A stretch of DNA of 32,805 bases from Rhodospirillales bacterium (GCA_023145215.1 JAGLED010000044.1:1-32805), one strand, 5' to 3'. Counted from the first letter of the stretch, positions 7,518 through 15,893 are shown. Notes: generated from the letters alone by a model not told the origin. Made by a program: numbers and translations.

Positions 7518-8540
7518 ATGAGAGTTTTGCAAGCCATGGCCGGTGCGGAGTTCGGCGGCGCCGAGGCGTTTTTCGTGCGCCTTGCGATCGGTCTGCATCG
7601 CGCGGGCCTCGACCAGAAGGTTATCATCCGCGAGAACCCGGCGCGCGCCAAACTGCTGCGCGATGCGGGGATCGAGCCGGTCGAGCTAGCCTTCGGCGGG
7701 CGTTTCGATTTTTCGACCCCGCGCGCAATGAAACGCGAAATCGCCGCATATAAACCGGACGTGGTTTTGACGTGGATGAACCGGGCCAGCGTGATGTGCC
7801 CGAAGGGCGACTTCGTGCATGTCGCCCGGCAGGGCGGTTACTACGATCTCAAGTACTACCAGAACTGCGATCATCTGATCGGCAATACCCGCGACATCGT
7901 CGAATACCTCGTCGAGCACGGTTGGCCGAAGGAAAAGGCCCACTATCTGCCGAACTTCGTCTCTGCCCGGCATGGCGAGCCCCTGGATCGCGGCCAGTAC
8001 TACACGCCAAAGGGCGTGCCGCTGATCGTATCGATGGGCCGGCTTCATGAGAACAAGGCTTTCGACACTCTTTTAAGGGCGTTGGCGCGGGTGCCGAATG
8101 CCTACCTGTGGCTGGCGGGCGACGGGCCGCTCAAGGACGAATTGATCAAGCTCGCCGAGGAACTGGCGATCAAGCCACGCGTGCGCTTCCTGGGCTGGCG
8201 CGACGATACCGAAAACATCCTGGCGTCGGGCGACCTGTTCGTGTGTCCGTCCCGGCACGAGCCGCTCGGCAATGTGGTGATCGAGGCCTGGGCGCAGGGT
8301 CTTCCCGTCGTTGCCGCCGATTCCATGGGGCCGGGCACCCTGATCGAAAACGGCGAGACCGGCATCCTGGTGCCCGTCGACGACGAGATATTGATGGGCC
8401 GCGCCATTCGCGGCGTGCTCGACGATGACAAACTCGCCGAACGCATCGCCCGCCAGGGGCACGACGCCTACCGCCGCAATTTCACCGAAGAGAAGGTGGT
8501 GCAGCAGTATCTCGATTTCTTCGACAAGGTGACGGGCTGA
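7518..8540 (+). CDS. Glycosyltransferase family 4 (GT-B)
   Basis: A 340-residue GT4 enzyme with both GT-B halves. The N-terminus MRVLQAMAGAEFGGAEAFF has the G-G-A-E acceptor loop. The second domain begins around VSMGRLHENKAFDTLLRAL. Its E-x7-E motif is at E248 and E256 (HEPLGNVVIEAWAQGLPVVA), and it ends in NGETGILVP. It begins five bases after the previous gene and ends three bases before asnB, so it is firmly inside the operon. It is related in plan to the preceding gene but clearly a separate enzyme by sequence. Confidence 0.93.
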   Translation: MRVLQAMAGAEFGGAEAFFVRLAIGLHRAGLDQKVIIRENPARAKLLRDAGIEPVELAFGGRFDFSTPRAMKREIAAYKPDVVLTWMNRASVMCPKGDFVHVARQGGYYDLKYYQNCDHLIGNTRDIVEYLVEHGWPKEKAHYLPNFVSARHGEPLDRGQYYTPKGVPLIVSMGRLHENKAFDTLLRALARVPNAYLWLAGDGPLKDELIKLAEELAIKPRVRFLGWRDDTENILASGDLFVCPSRHEPLGNVVIEAWAQGLPVVAADSMGPGTLIENGETGILVPVDDEILMGRAIRGVLDDDKLAERIARQGHDAYRRNFTEEKVVQQYLDFFDKVTG

Positions 8541-8543
8541 GCC

Positions 8544-10316
8544 ATGTGCGGAATCGCAGGGCTGATGACGGCAGACGGCACAGCCCCCGCGACCGATGTG
8601 CTCGACCGCATGGCAATGGCGATCGGCCATCGCGGTCCGGACGGGCGCGGCGACTATGTCGACGGCGACGTCGCTATGATGCAGGTCAGGCTTGCGATCA
8701 TCGATCTCAAGACCGGCGATCAGCCCCTCTACGCCCCAGCGGATGAGGATCACGGCCGCCTCGCCCTTATCGCCAACGGCGAAATCTACAACTACATCGA
8801 ATTGCGCCAGCAGATGTCGAACATCGACTACGCGACCGGATCGGATTGCGAATCGATGCTTTACCTCTATCGCGAACATGGCATGGACTTCGCCGAGCAT
8901 CTGCGCGGTATGTACACCGTCGCGATCCACGACCCCGACGACGGCGCGTTGGTCCTGGCGCGCGACCCGTTCGGCATCAAGCCGCTTTATTACGGGGTGG
9001 CCGAGGACGGCTTCGTCTTCGCATCCGAGCCGCAGGCGCTGCTGGCCGCCGGATTGGTGACGCCCGCCGTTGAGCCAGCCAAGCGCGACGAGTTGCTGGC
9101 CCTGCAGTTCACGACCGGTACGGAGACGATCTTTCCCGGTATCTATCGCCTCCTTCCCGGCGAGACGATCGTTGTCAGAAAGGGCCGGATCGCGGAGCGG
9201 GTGAAGTTGTCGGCGTTGCCGCCGGGCACATCGAACAACTTTGGCCGGGGCGAGGCGCTTTACGAATTCGACCGGGTGATCACCGACGCCGTCAACGTGC
9301 ACCAGCGCTCGGACGTGCCCTACGGGATGTTCTTGTCGGGCGGTATCGACTCGTCGGTGATTCTGGCGGTGATGCGGCGTCTGAATCCGGCGCCGGTCCA
9401 TGCGCTGACGGCGGGCTTTCCCGGTACCGGCGTCCACGACGAACGTGAACACGCCAAGGACGTGGCACGCGCCTGCGGAGCCGATCACCAAGAAATTACG
9501 ATCACCGAGGACGACTTCTGGCGCGAATTGCCGGCGATCGCTGCGTGCATGGACGATCCCGCTGCCGACTACGCCATCGTCCCGACCTACATGCTGGCGC
9601 GAAAAGCGAAGGAAAGCGGGCTCAAGGTCGTTTTATCGGGCGAGGGGGGCGACGAGCTGTTCGCGGGCTATGGCCGTTACAGGCGCCAGAGACGCCTGGC
9701 GATCTTCGGCGGGCGTAGGATGCGTCACAACTATATCCTGGCGGGCACCGGCGTGTTGCGCGACGAGCCCATGGGATGGCGCAACGGCATCGCCGCCGCC
9801 GAGGCGGAAGCCGGCGAATACGGCCGCACACGCCTGCAGGCGGCACAGGCCGTCGATATCGCCGACTGGCTGCCGAACGATCTTCTGACCAAACTCGACC
9901 GCTGCCTTATGGCGCACGGGGTCGAGGGACGGGTGCCGTTCCTGGACCCGTTCGTCGCCGATTTCGCGTTCCGGTTGCCGGACCGGATGAAAGTCCGTCA
10001 CGGGACGGGTAAGTGGGTCTTGCGGAAGTGGCTGGAAACGGCGTTGCCTGCGTCGAAGCCTTTCACGAAAAAGCGCGGGTTCACGGTGCCGGTCGGCGAC
10101 TGGATCTCGGACAAGGGCGAGAAACTGGGCGAACTGGTGGCCGCCAACGCTGGCATTGCCGAGGTTTGCGACCGGGACGCGGTCAAACGGCTGTTCAGTG
10201 CCGGCCGTGATCAGGGTCAGGCGCAGTGGACGCTTTTGTTTTATGCGCTCTGGCACAAGCGCCACATCGAGGGCGCGGACGCATCGGGGGATGTGTTCGG
10301 GGTGTTGGAACGCTGA
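8544..10316 (+). CDS. asnB: Glutamine-dependent asparagine synthase family protein
   Basis: A 590-residue amidotransferase. MCGIAGLM gives the N-terminal Cys nucleophile of the class II glutaminase domain (residues 2 to about 190). The synthetase domain has the ATP pyrophosphatase loop SGGIDSS at 265-271 and SGEGGDELFAGYGRYRR later. Classic AsnB makes asparagine from aspartate, ATP and glutamine. Members inside polysaccharide loci are thought to amidate sugar carboxylates or otherwise modify the glycan. It starts three bases after a glycosyltransferase stop, which supports the second role, although plain asparagine synthesis is not excluded. It ends at a strong hairpin repeat. Confidence 0.93.
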   Translation: MCGIAGLMTADGTAPATDVLDRMAMAIGHRGPDGRGDYVDGDVAMMQVRLAIIDLKTGDQPLYAPADEDHGRLALIANGEIYNYIELRQQMSNIDYATGSDCESMLYLYREHGMDFAEHLRGMYTVAIHDPDDGALVLARDPFGIKPLYYGVAEDGFVFASEPQALLAAGLVTPAVEPAKRDELLALQFTTGTETIFPGIYRLLPGETIVVRKGRIAERVKLSALPPGTSNNFGRGEALYEFDRVITDAVNVHQRSDVPYGMFLSGGIDSSVILAVMRRLNPAPVHALTAGFPGTGVHDEREHAKDVARACGADHQEITITEDDFWRELPAIAACMDDPAADYAIVPTYMLARKAKESGLKVVLSGEGGDELFAGYGRYRRQRRLAIFGGRRMRHNYILAGTGVLRDEPMGWRNGIAAAEAEAGEYGRTRLQAAQAVDIADWLPNDLLTKLDRCLMAHGVEGRVPFLDPFVADFAFRLPDRMKVRHGTGKWVLRKWLETALPASKPFTKKRGFTVPVGDWISDKGEKLGELVAANAGIAEVCDRDAVKRLFSAGRDQGQAQWTLLFYALWHKRHIEGADASGDVFGVLER

Positions 10317-10319
10317 TTA

Positions 10320-10427
10320 CCCCCTCACCTAACCTCTCCCCCTGAAGGGGGAGAGGGATTGGTAGAAGGCGCTGTTGCGGCTGGGTCCCTCTCCACCACG
10401 AATGTGGGGGAGAGGACAGGTGCGGGG
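10320..10427. repeat. C/T-rich double-hairpin repeat, copy 1 (asnB/secreted-protein junction)
   Basis: The first hairpin is a perfect 9-base stem, 10334-10342 with 10347-10355, around TGAA. A second long hairpin follows at about 10387-10415 with one mismatch. Outer arms CCCCTCACCT (10321-10330) and AGGTGCGGGG (10418-10427) pair at 9 of 10 positions. The element therefore folds as two hairpins closed by an outer stem. It lies where asnB and the next gene converge and can end transcripts on either strand. Confidence 0.85.
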
Positions 10428-10429
10428 GT

Positions 10430-11320
10430 TCAAATCCCCTTCGCCGTGATCTTTTTGACGATGAAGTCCCCCGACGTGTTCGAAAGCCGCACCCCGTCGA
10501 ACGGATCCGAGAAACCCCGGTCCGAGGTCGAGATCATCTCCTTGCCGTCGACGCTGATGCGCATCGCACCGTCGGTGCCCCGGTTCCAGGTAATGGTGTG
10601 GGGCTTCTTGTCTTCGAACGTCAGCGGTTCGGACGTGGCGACGACGCTGGAACCCGAATTGCCGACCCGGTGAATTTGCACGCCCTTGCCGGACGTATAG
10701 AGCAGGCGGTAGCCGATGTTGGCGTCCTGGCCCTGGAAAACGCCGACCGTGAAGTTGCCGCCCGGTTCCCACGACGACAGCTCGAGCTGGATCTGGAAGG
10801 CGTTGGTGAGCTTCGTCCGGGTCACGATGACGTTGCTTGCGGGCTGGCTCGCACCCTGCTGGCCGGTCGCTCTCTTGAGGATCGTGCCGAGTAACACCTT
10901 CGCCAGATCGTCGCCGCCACTGTCCGACGATTGCTGCGGCTGAGACTGGATCAGCTTGTTCCTGAGGCCCCAGCCGGTCTCGATGAAGTATGCACCCGAC
11001 AAGACTTCCCACGCCGGGTTGGCGGTGAAGTTGCCGTCGGCGAAGGCGTCATCGAGCACCACCGTATTCCACGGTGACTTTGCGCCGTTGGCGAGGTTTC
11101 TGAGATCCTGCAGGAATACCGGGTCCGCGGCCTTGGCCTTTTCGGCTTCGTCGATCAGCTTGTTGAGCTTCTCGAGGAAGGTCTTTAAATCCTCGCCGCC
11201 GCTTGCCTGCCCCGACGGGTCGGACCAGGTCGAATAGCGCGAGTTTTGCGCGTCGGTGTGCGATGGTGCAAGAGACGCGATCACGATGATCGCGGCGAAT
11301 AGATAAACGAACGAGCGCAT
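10430..11320 (-). CDS. Secreted LamG/concanavalin-like fold protein
   Basis: A 296-residue protein with a clear signal peptide (MRSFVYLFAAIIVIASLAPS, likely cut near A24). A helical linker rich in Lys and Glu (about residues 45-70) follows. The C-terminal half (about 85-296) looks like a beta-sandwich of the LamG/DUF1080 kind, with WNTVVLDDAFADGNF opening it and KPHTITWNRGTDGAMRISVD and KEMISTSDR near the end. Such domains often bind carbohydrate. No catalytic residues were identified. An unstructured Gln/Ser stretch interrupts the sandwich around 125-155. It is transcribed divergently from pyrC and convergent with asnB. Confidence 0.75.
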   Translation of the reverse strand: MRSFVYLFAAIIVIASLAPSHTDAQNSRYSTWSDPSGQASGGEDLKTFLEKLNKLIDEAEKAKAADPVFLQDLRNLANGAKSPWNTVVLDDAFADGNFTANPAWEVLSGAYFIETGWGLRNKLIQSQPQQSSDSGGDDLAKVLLGTILKRATGQQGASQPASNVIVTRTKLTNAFQIQLELSSWEPGGNFTVGVFQGQDANIGYRLLYTSGKGVQIHRVGNSGSSVVATSEPLTFEDKKPHTITWNRGTDGAMRISVDGKEMISTSDRGFSDPFDGVRLSNTSGDFIVKKITAKGI

Positions 11321-11421
11321 GGCCGTCTCCTCCCGGATATTTCGATCATGTTAGCACGATGACCGCCGGCTGGAAGCGCTTGTCGCTGGACAGGGCGGCG
11401 TAAACGTGCGAGCTAAAAATC

Positions 11422-12471
11422 ATGTCCGATACGAACAGAATCACCCTCCGGCGCCCCGACGACTGGCACGCGCATTTCCGCGACGGCGATATGATGCAGG
11501 CCGTGGTGCCGGCGAGCGCCCAGCAATTCGCCCGCGCCATCGTGATGCCCAACCTGGTCCCGCCCGTAACCGATATCGAGGCCGCCGTCCACTATCGCGA
11601 GAGGATCATGGCCGCCGTCCCGAAGGGCGTGGACTTCACCCCGCTGATGACCGCCTACCTGACGGACGATACCGATCCGGGCGCGTTGCGCGAAGGCGCC
11701 GAAAAGGGGGTGTTCTCGGCGGTGAAGCTCTATCCCGCCGGGGCCACGACGAACTCGGCGTCGGGTGTCACGGATATCAAGAACGTCATGCCCGTTCTCG
11801 AGACCATGCAGGAGATCGGCCTGCCGTTGTTGATCCACGGCGAGGTCACGGACGCCGACATCGACATCTTCGACCGCGAGGCCGTGTTCATCGACCGCAT
11901 CCTTGAACCGCTGCTGGGTCAGTTGCCGTCATTGAAGGTGGTCTTCGAGCACGTGACCACCAAAGAGGCGGTCGATTTCGTCGCCGCGGGCGACGCGTCC
12001 CGGCTGGGGGCGACGATTACCGCGCATCATCTGGTGATCAACCGTAGCGACATCTTCAAGGGCGGCATCCGCCCGCATCTTTACTGCCTGCCCATCGCCA
12101 AGCGCGAGGTGCACCGCCTGGCGCTGAGAAAAGCCGCGACGTCGGGCGATCCGCGATATTTCCTGGGCACCGACACCGCGCCTCATGCGCGGCACCTGAA
12201 AGAGGCCGCCTGCGGCTGCGCCGGCATCTACACCGCGCCCGTGGCGATGGAGGTCTATGCCCATGTGTTCGAGGAAGAGGGCGCGCTGGATAAACTCGAA
12301 GCCTTCGCCTCCCTGAACGGCCCGAAATTTTATGGGTTGGAAGCGAACAAGGACGAGGTCGCACTGGTGCGCGAACCGTGGACGGTGCCGGACAGCATCG
12401 ACGCCGGCAACGGCCAGACCCTGACCCCCTTCATGGCGGGCGAAACGCTGGACTGGAAACTGCAGGGGTAG
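11422..12471 (+). CDS. pyrC: Dihydroorotase, class II
   Basis: A 349-residue zinc enzyme of pyrimidine synthesis that cyclises carbamoyl aspartate to dihydroorotate. Every active-site residue is in place at the numbering known for E. coli PyrC: H16 and H18 in WHAHFRDG, carboxylated K102 in VKLYPAGATTNS, H139 in LLIHGE, H177 in FEHVTT, and D251 in GTDTAPHARH. Length matches the homodimeric class. The ATG is closest to the conserved start; ITLRRPDDWHAHFRDG lies right behind it. Single gene; no other pyrimidine genes adjoin. Confidence 0.97.
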   Translation: MSDTNRITLRRPDDWHAHFRDGDMMQAVVPASAQQFARAIVMPNLVPPVTDIEAAVHYRERIMAAVPKGVDFTPLMTAYLTDDTDPGALREGAEKGVFSAVKLYPAGATTNSASGVTDIKNVMPVLETMQEIGLPLLIHGEVTDADIDIFDREAVFIDRILEPLLGQLPSLKVVFEHVTTKEAVDFVAAGDASRLGATITAHHLVINRSDIFKGGIRPHLYCLPIAKREVHRLALRKAATSGDPRYFLGTDTAPHARHLKEAACGCAGIYTAPVAMEVYAHVFEEEGALDKLEAFASLNGPKFYGLEANKDEVALVREPWTVPDSIDAGNGQTLTPFMAGETLDWKLQG

Positions 12472-12477
12472 TTCCCT

Positions 12478-12580
12478 TCCCGTCACCCGGCTCGCTTTGC
12501 TCGCCACCCTCTCCCGAGGGAGAGGGTTATCTGGGCGGGAATTCCCTCTCCCTTGGGAGAGGGCCAGGGTGAGGGGTGAC
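12478..12580. repeat. C/T-rich double-hairpin repeat, copy 2 (pyrC/cNMP-protein junction)
   Basis: Two stems: 12507-12526 (9-base perfect stem, 2-base loop) and 12544-12563 (perfect, 2-base loop). Outer arms CGTCACCC and GGGTGAGGGG frame them. The left shoulder also has CGGCTCGCTTTGCTCGCCA, shared almost word for word with the copy at 29498. It fills the convergent gap. Confidence 0.85.
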
Positions 12581-12616
12581 AGGATACCGCGCTGCGCCCG
12601 GCTCCGGGATAGACGA

Positions 12617-13027
12617 TTAACCCAGGGTTTTCTTGGTGTTGGCGCCGCCCTCGGTGCGCAGACGGCGCATCAGCGTCTTCATCATGGCGACCAGGATCGG
12701 ATTGCTTTTCCGGAGCACCCGGTCGAACACTTTTTTCGGCACGACGATCAACGTCGTCTTGCCCATGGCGCGGGCGGTCGCCATCCGTTCTTCGGCGTCG
12801 ACGAGGGCCATTTCGCCCAGCAGTTCCCCCTTGCCGATGACGCCCAGCACCAGTTCGGCGTTGCCGTCGCCGCGCGCGATTTCGACCTTGCCGCGATCGA
12901 CGAAATACGCCTCCGCACCGACTTCGCCCTGCTGGAAAATGATCTGGCCCGGTTTGTATTCCCGGTATTCCAGTTCAAATTCCTCGTCGTTCTGTTCGGG
13001 CGCCTGATGAATCTGGGGATCGTTCAA
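12617..13027 (-). CDS. Stand-alone cyclic-nucleotide-binding domain protein
   Basis: A 136-residue protein that is almost entirely one Crp-type beta-barrel. It begins at about EYKPGQIIFQQGEVG (residues 23-37), and the phosphate-binding cassette GELLGEMALVDAEERMATA is at 68-86, with E72 and R81 where cAMP or cGMP contacts are expected. A short helix, VAMMKTLMRRLRTEG, ends it. There is no DNA-binding helix-turn-helix, kinase or channel domain, so it must act on a partner or be a ligand sensor subunit. It is divergent from the AcuI-type gene. Confidence 0.85.
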   Translation of the reverse strand: MNDPQIHQAPEQNDEEFELEYREYKPGQIIFQQGEVGAEAYFVDRGKVEIARGDGNAELVLGVIGKGELLGEMALVDAEERMATARAMGKTTLIVVPKKVFDRVLRKSNPILVAMMKTLMRRLRTEGGANTKKTLG

Positions 13028-13155
13028 AAAAGGTCTCCTGCTCGAAACAAGATAAGGGCTGTGTTTCCGCGCGACAACGACCTAAAGGTGCAGGGATTGA
13101 CCTATGCGCAGGCGTGCGTAAGGTCTGGGAGAACTGCATTCCCGGGAGAGAACAG

Positions 13156-14160
13156 ATGAGCGATACGGAATTCAAGGCCCTGCTGCTGACCGCCGATGAC
13201 GAGGGGAAGGTGTCTTCGAGCTTCGAGACCCTTTCCAACGACCGTCTGCCCGAGGGCGACGTTACGGTGGCCGTCAAGTATACGACCCTCAATTACAAGG
13301 ACGGCATGATCCTGAACGGCATCGGTAAACTCGTCCGTGACTATCCGCACGTGCCCGGTATCGATTTTTCGGGCGTGGTCGAGGACTCGTCCCATCCCGA
13401 TTTCAAGCCGGGCGACGAAGTGATCCTGACCGGCTGGCGCGTCGGCGAGGTGCACTGGGGCGGCATGGCGACCCGGGCGCGGGTCAAGGGCGACTGGCTG
13501 GTGCCGCTGCCGAAGGGGATTTCGCTGGAACAGGCGATGTCCATCGGGACCGCGGGCTTCACCGCGATGCTGGCGATCATGACCCTGGAAGAGCACAAGC
13601 TTTCGAAAGATACGGACAAAGAGGTGCTGGTGACGGGCGGCGCGGGCGGCGTCGGCTCCATCGCCACCTCGGTGCTTTCGAACATCGGCTACAAGGTTGC
13701 CGCGTCGACGGGCCGGGCTGAACAGCACGATTACCTGAAAAGCCTTGGTGCCACGACCATCGTCGAACGCGACGAGTTGCTGGAACCTCCGAAAGGGCCG
13801 TTGGGCCGCGAACGCTGGGCGGGCGTCATCGACAATGTCGGCGGGCCGACCCTGCACCATGCGCTGGCGACGCTGGCGTATTGGGGTGCCTGCGCGTCGG
13901 TCGGCAACGCGGGCTCGTTCAAGCTGGAAACCACCGTGCTGCCGTTCCTTTTAAGGGGCATCAACCTCTGCGGGATCGATAGCGCGACGTGTCCGAAAGA
14001 CCGCCGCATCGTGGCCTGGGACCGGCTTTCGAGGGAACTGCCGATGGACAAGCTGGACAGCGTCACCAACCGGGCAGGCTTTGCCGAGTTACCCGAATTG
14101 GCCGGGCAGATTCTCAAGGGCCAGATCCGCGGCCGTATGGTGATCGACGTCAACGCGTAA
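13156..14160 (+). CDS. acuI: MDR-type NADPH oxidoreductase (AcuI/YhdH, acryloyl-CoA reductase)
   Basis: A 334-residue zinc-free medium-chain reductase of the YhdH/AcuI group. Characterised members reduce acryloyl-CoA to propionyl-CoA with NADPH, detoxifying acrylate from DMSP breakdown or 3-hydroxypropionate. The catalytic-domain start TLNYKDGMILNGIGKLV and the nucleotide loop TGGAGGVGS (about 160-168) are typical, as are GTAGFTAMLAIMTLEEH and the C-terminal GQIRGRMVID. The ATG at 13156 has GGGAGAG nine bases upstream; an in-frame start 14 codons earlier does not match family length. Function within the group is inferred from sequence resemblance. Confidence 0.88.
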   Translation: MSDTEFKALLLTADDEGKVSSSFETLSNDRLPEGDVTVAVKYTTLNYKDGMILNGIGKLVRDYPHVPGIDFSGVVEDSSHPDFKPGDEVILTGWRVGEVHWGGMATRARVKGDWLVPLPKGISLEQAMSIGTAGFTAMLAIMTLEEHKLSKDTDKEVLVTGGAGGVGSIATSVLSNIGYKVAASTGRAEQHDYLKSLGATTIVERDELLEPPKGPLGRERWAGVIDNVGGPTLHHALATLAYWGACASVGNAGSFKLETTVLPFLLRGINLCGIDSATCPKDRRIVAWDRLSRELPMDKLDSVTNRAGFAELPELAGQILKGQIRGRMVIDVNA

Positions 14161-14199
14161 AGGTTAACGCGTCTTAAGCTGTTGAATCTGAAACGATAA

Positions 14200-14230
14200 G
14201 CCGCCGGGGGTTCGCGTCCGGCGGCTTTTT
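14200..14230 (+). terminator. Intrinsic terminator after acuI
   Basis: GCCGCCGG (14200-14207) pairs perfectly with CCGGCGGC (14218-14225) around a 10-base loop, followed at once by TTTTT. It sits 40 bases after the acuI stop. This is the clearest rho-independent terminator on the plus strand. Confidence 0.9.
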
Positions 14231-14299
14231 CGCGTGCGGGCCCCGGTTTGGCATCCATCGTGCATTTATCCGCTCGAGTTCGATGTTCAGGAGGTCGAA

Positions 14300-14806
14300 A
14301 TGCTCAGGAAACTCGGGATTGCATTGATTTTCGCGGTGTCGCTCTCGGCGTGCGGTTATGTGGACGAATACGAGCGTCAGGTCCACGACTGGGAGCCGAC
14401 GTACTGCTACAAATCTCTGGGCGCGGTGCAGTGCTATCGTGAGCCCAAACATTCGGACCGCTTGCGGCTGGTGAACTATTACGGCCCGCATCCGAGCCGC
14501 TATGACGCCCCCGAACCGATGAAAGAGCCCAACTTCAAGGCGCCCGAGATGGTGAACTACTGGGTAAAGGATCCGGAGCCGGTCCCGCGCCCCATGGCCA
14601 AGGGCGATCTTGCCGACCGGCCGTGGCTGACGGCGGACGGCCGGGCAGAAGCGGCCAACATACGTCAGATCAAAACCCTCGAGACGTCGGGTACGGGTAC
14701 GCGCGCCTTCCTGCGCCGCATCGCCACCGGCGAAGACCCGACGGCGTCCGAGACCGCGGCCCCGGCGAATTTTACGCTTTCCGACCCGGCGGCGGACCTG
14801 GAGTAG
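14300..14806 (+). CDS. Putative lipoprotein of unknown function
   Basis: A 168-residue protein with a lipoprotein signal: the lipobox LSAC ends at C18 after a hydrophobic run LGIALIFAVS. The ATG at 14300 is preceded by CAGGAGGTCG, a strong ribosome site; an in-frame ATG 22 codons earlier would bury the signal and overlaps the terminator region. The mature part is Pro- and Tyr-rich (for example VHDWEPTYCYKSLGAVQCY and NYYGPHPSRYDAPEP), with two Cys that could form a disulphide. A low-complexity acidic tail closes it. I do not recognise a named domain. Confidence 0.8.
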   Translation: MLRKLGIALIFAVSLSACGYVDEYERQVHDWEPTYCYKSLGAVQCYREPKHSDRLRLVNYYGPHPSRYDAPEPMKEPNFKAPEMVNYWVKDPEPVPRPMAKGDLADRPWLTADGRAEAANIRQIKTLETSGTGTRAFLRRIATGEDPTASETAAPANFTLSDPAADLE

Positions 14807-14813
14807 GGATACA

Positions 14814-14921
14814 CCCCTCACCCTGTCCCTCTCCCAAGGGAGCGGGGACGCGCGCCCAATAACCCTCTCCCCCCGGGAGAGGGAGGCGCCCGTGAGTGTA
14901 AGCGAACGGGAGGGTGAGGGG
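14814..14921. repeat. C/T-rich double-hairpin repeat, copy 3 (lipoprotein/DUF1194 junction)
   Basis: The outer arms CCCCTCACCCT (from 14814) and AGGGTGAGGGG (ending 14921) are perfect complements. The inner hairpins are a short CTCCC/GGGAG stem near 14831-14841 and a 9-base stem, 14863-14871 with 14875-14883. It fills the convergent gap and abuts the DUF1194 stop codon. Confidence 0.85.
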
Positions 14922-14922
14922 C

Positions 14923-15633
14923 TTATTCCCGCTGCACCGCTTCGGCGATCTCGAGGATCATCTTTTTCAGGATCGCGGGCGCGAACTGGTCGCGGCCCTC
15001 GGCGATGTGGGCGAACGCGCCGCGCCCGCCGATGACGTCTTTCCTGTAGTGCTCGATCAGGGGCTCGCCGAACGGACCGGTCAGCAACCCGTCCGGTTTA
15101 TAGACGACGAGCGCGTTGATGGTGATGTTGTTCACCATCGCCAGCGCCTTGGCTTCGGGCAGCGGGCGGCCGTTGATTTGTGGGCCGTCGCCCGAGATAT
15201 CGATGATCTTGCGCCGGCCGTCGTATTTGTTGGTTTCGATAAGGTTGACCGAATAGAAGATCGCTTCCGAAATCGAGTTATAGCTCTCCGCCATGCGCGG
15301 CGCCGAAAGCAGTGCGTTCGCGAACCGCGCAGCGCTTTCCGGACCGTCGATCACCGCCCAGTCGGCGATGGTGTGCTGCGACCAAGGCGCGCCCCACTCA
15401 ACATAGGCGATGGCGATCTTCTGGTGATAGCCGCCCCGGATCGCATCCAGGATTTTCGGATGCGTGATCGCGGCGGCGTAGCCCTCGCGCTGCAATCTCA
15501 GTTCGTCGTCGTCGATGGAGCCCGAACCGTCGGCGGCGAGCACCAGTTCCAGGTCGACCTTCTCCGCCACCGCCGGGCGGGCGAGGGCGGCCATGACGGC
15601 AACAACGACGAAAAACAGCGATAAACGGCGCAT
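14923..15633 (-). CDS. DUF1194 (von Willebrand A-like) secreted protein
   Basis: A 236-residue protein of the DUF1194 family. The signal peptide MRRLSLFFVVVAVMAALARP is probably cut after AVA (residue 23). The mature part opens with LELVLAADGSGSID, whose D35-x-S37-x-S39 is the metal-binding (MIDAS) pattern of VWA domains. ISGDGPQ is the second MIDAS-type strand. It is predicted to be periplasmic or exported; the ligand is unknown. The ATG at 15633 has GAGGAGG upstream, while an in-frame start ten codons earlier would spoil the signal peptide. Confidence 0.87.
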   Translation of the reverse strand: MRRLSLFFVVVAVMAALARPAVAEKVDLELVLAADGSGSIDDDELRLQREGYAAAITHPKILDAIRGGYHQKIAIAYVEWGAPWSQHTIADWAVIDGPESAARFANALLSAPRMAESYNSISEAIFYSVNLIETNKYDGRRKIIDISGDGPQINGRPLPEAKALAMVNNITINALVVYKPDGLLTGPFGEPLIEHYRKDVIGGRGAFAHIAEGRDQFAPAILKKMILEIAEAVQRE

Positions 15634-15718
15634 CCGGGCCTCCTCATGCAGCACGCCGACCATGCTAATCGGGAATCCGCGGCGGGTGTCATCAAAAAGT
15701 CGTCATCGCGATGAAGGT

Positions 15719-15824
15719 CCCCCTCACCTGTCCTCTCCCCCACGCTGTGGAGGAGAGGGACCCGGACGCAAAGGTCTCCCGAAATCCCTCTCCCCCTTGC
15801 AGGGGGAGAGGTGAGGTGAGGGGG
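15719..15824. repeat. C/T-rich double-hairpin repeat, copy 4 (upstream of DUF1194 and tRNA)
   Basis: Outer arms CCCCTCACCT (15720-15729) and AGGTGAGGGG (15814-15823) are perfect complements. The right hairpin is a perfect 10-base stem, 15787-15796 with 15802-15811. It is the only one of the five copies not between convergent genes: it lies between divergent DUF1194 and the tRNA gene. Confidence 0.85.
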
Positions 15825-15847
15825 CAAATCATATCGGCTTCGGCACC

Positions 15848-15876
15848 TTGACAGGGGCGTGCGAACGCCGTAAATC
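15848..15876 (+). promoter_or_regulatory. Likely tRNA-Met promoter
   Basis: TTGACA at 15848-15853 is a perfect -35 consensus. Exactly 17 bases later comes TAAATC, a weak -10 (3 of 6 matches), 17 bases before the tRNA 5' end. Spacing and position fit a housekeeping sigma-70 promoter. Confidence 0.55.
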
Positions 15877-15893
15877 CCCGGTTCCTCGCTTGT

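Noticed and set aside
8073..9491. 472-codon minus-strand frame across a glycosyltransferase and asnB
   Set aside because: It spans two well-supported plus-strand genes and has shadow-like composition.
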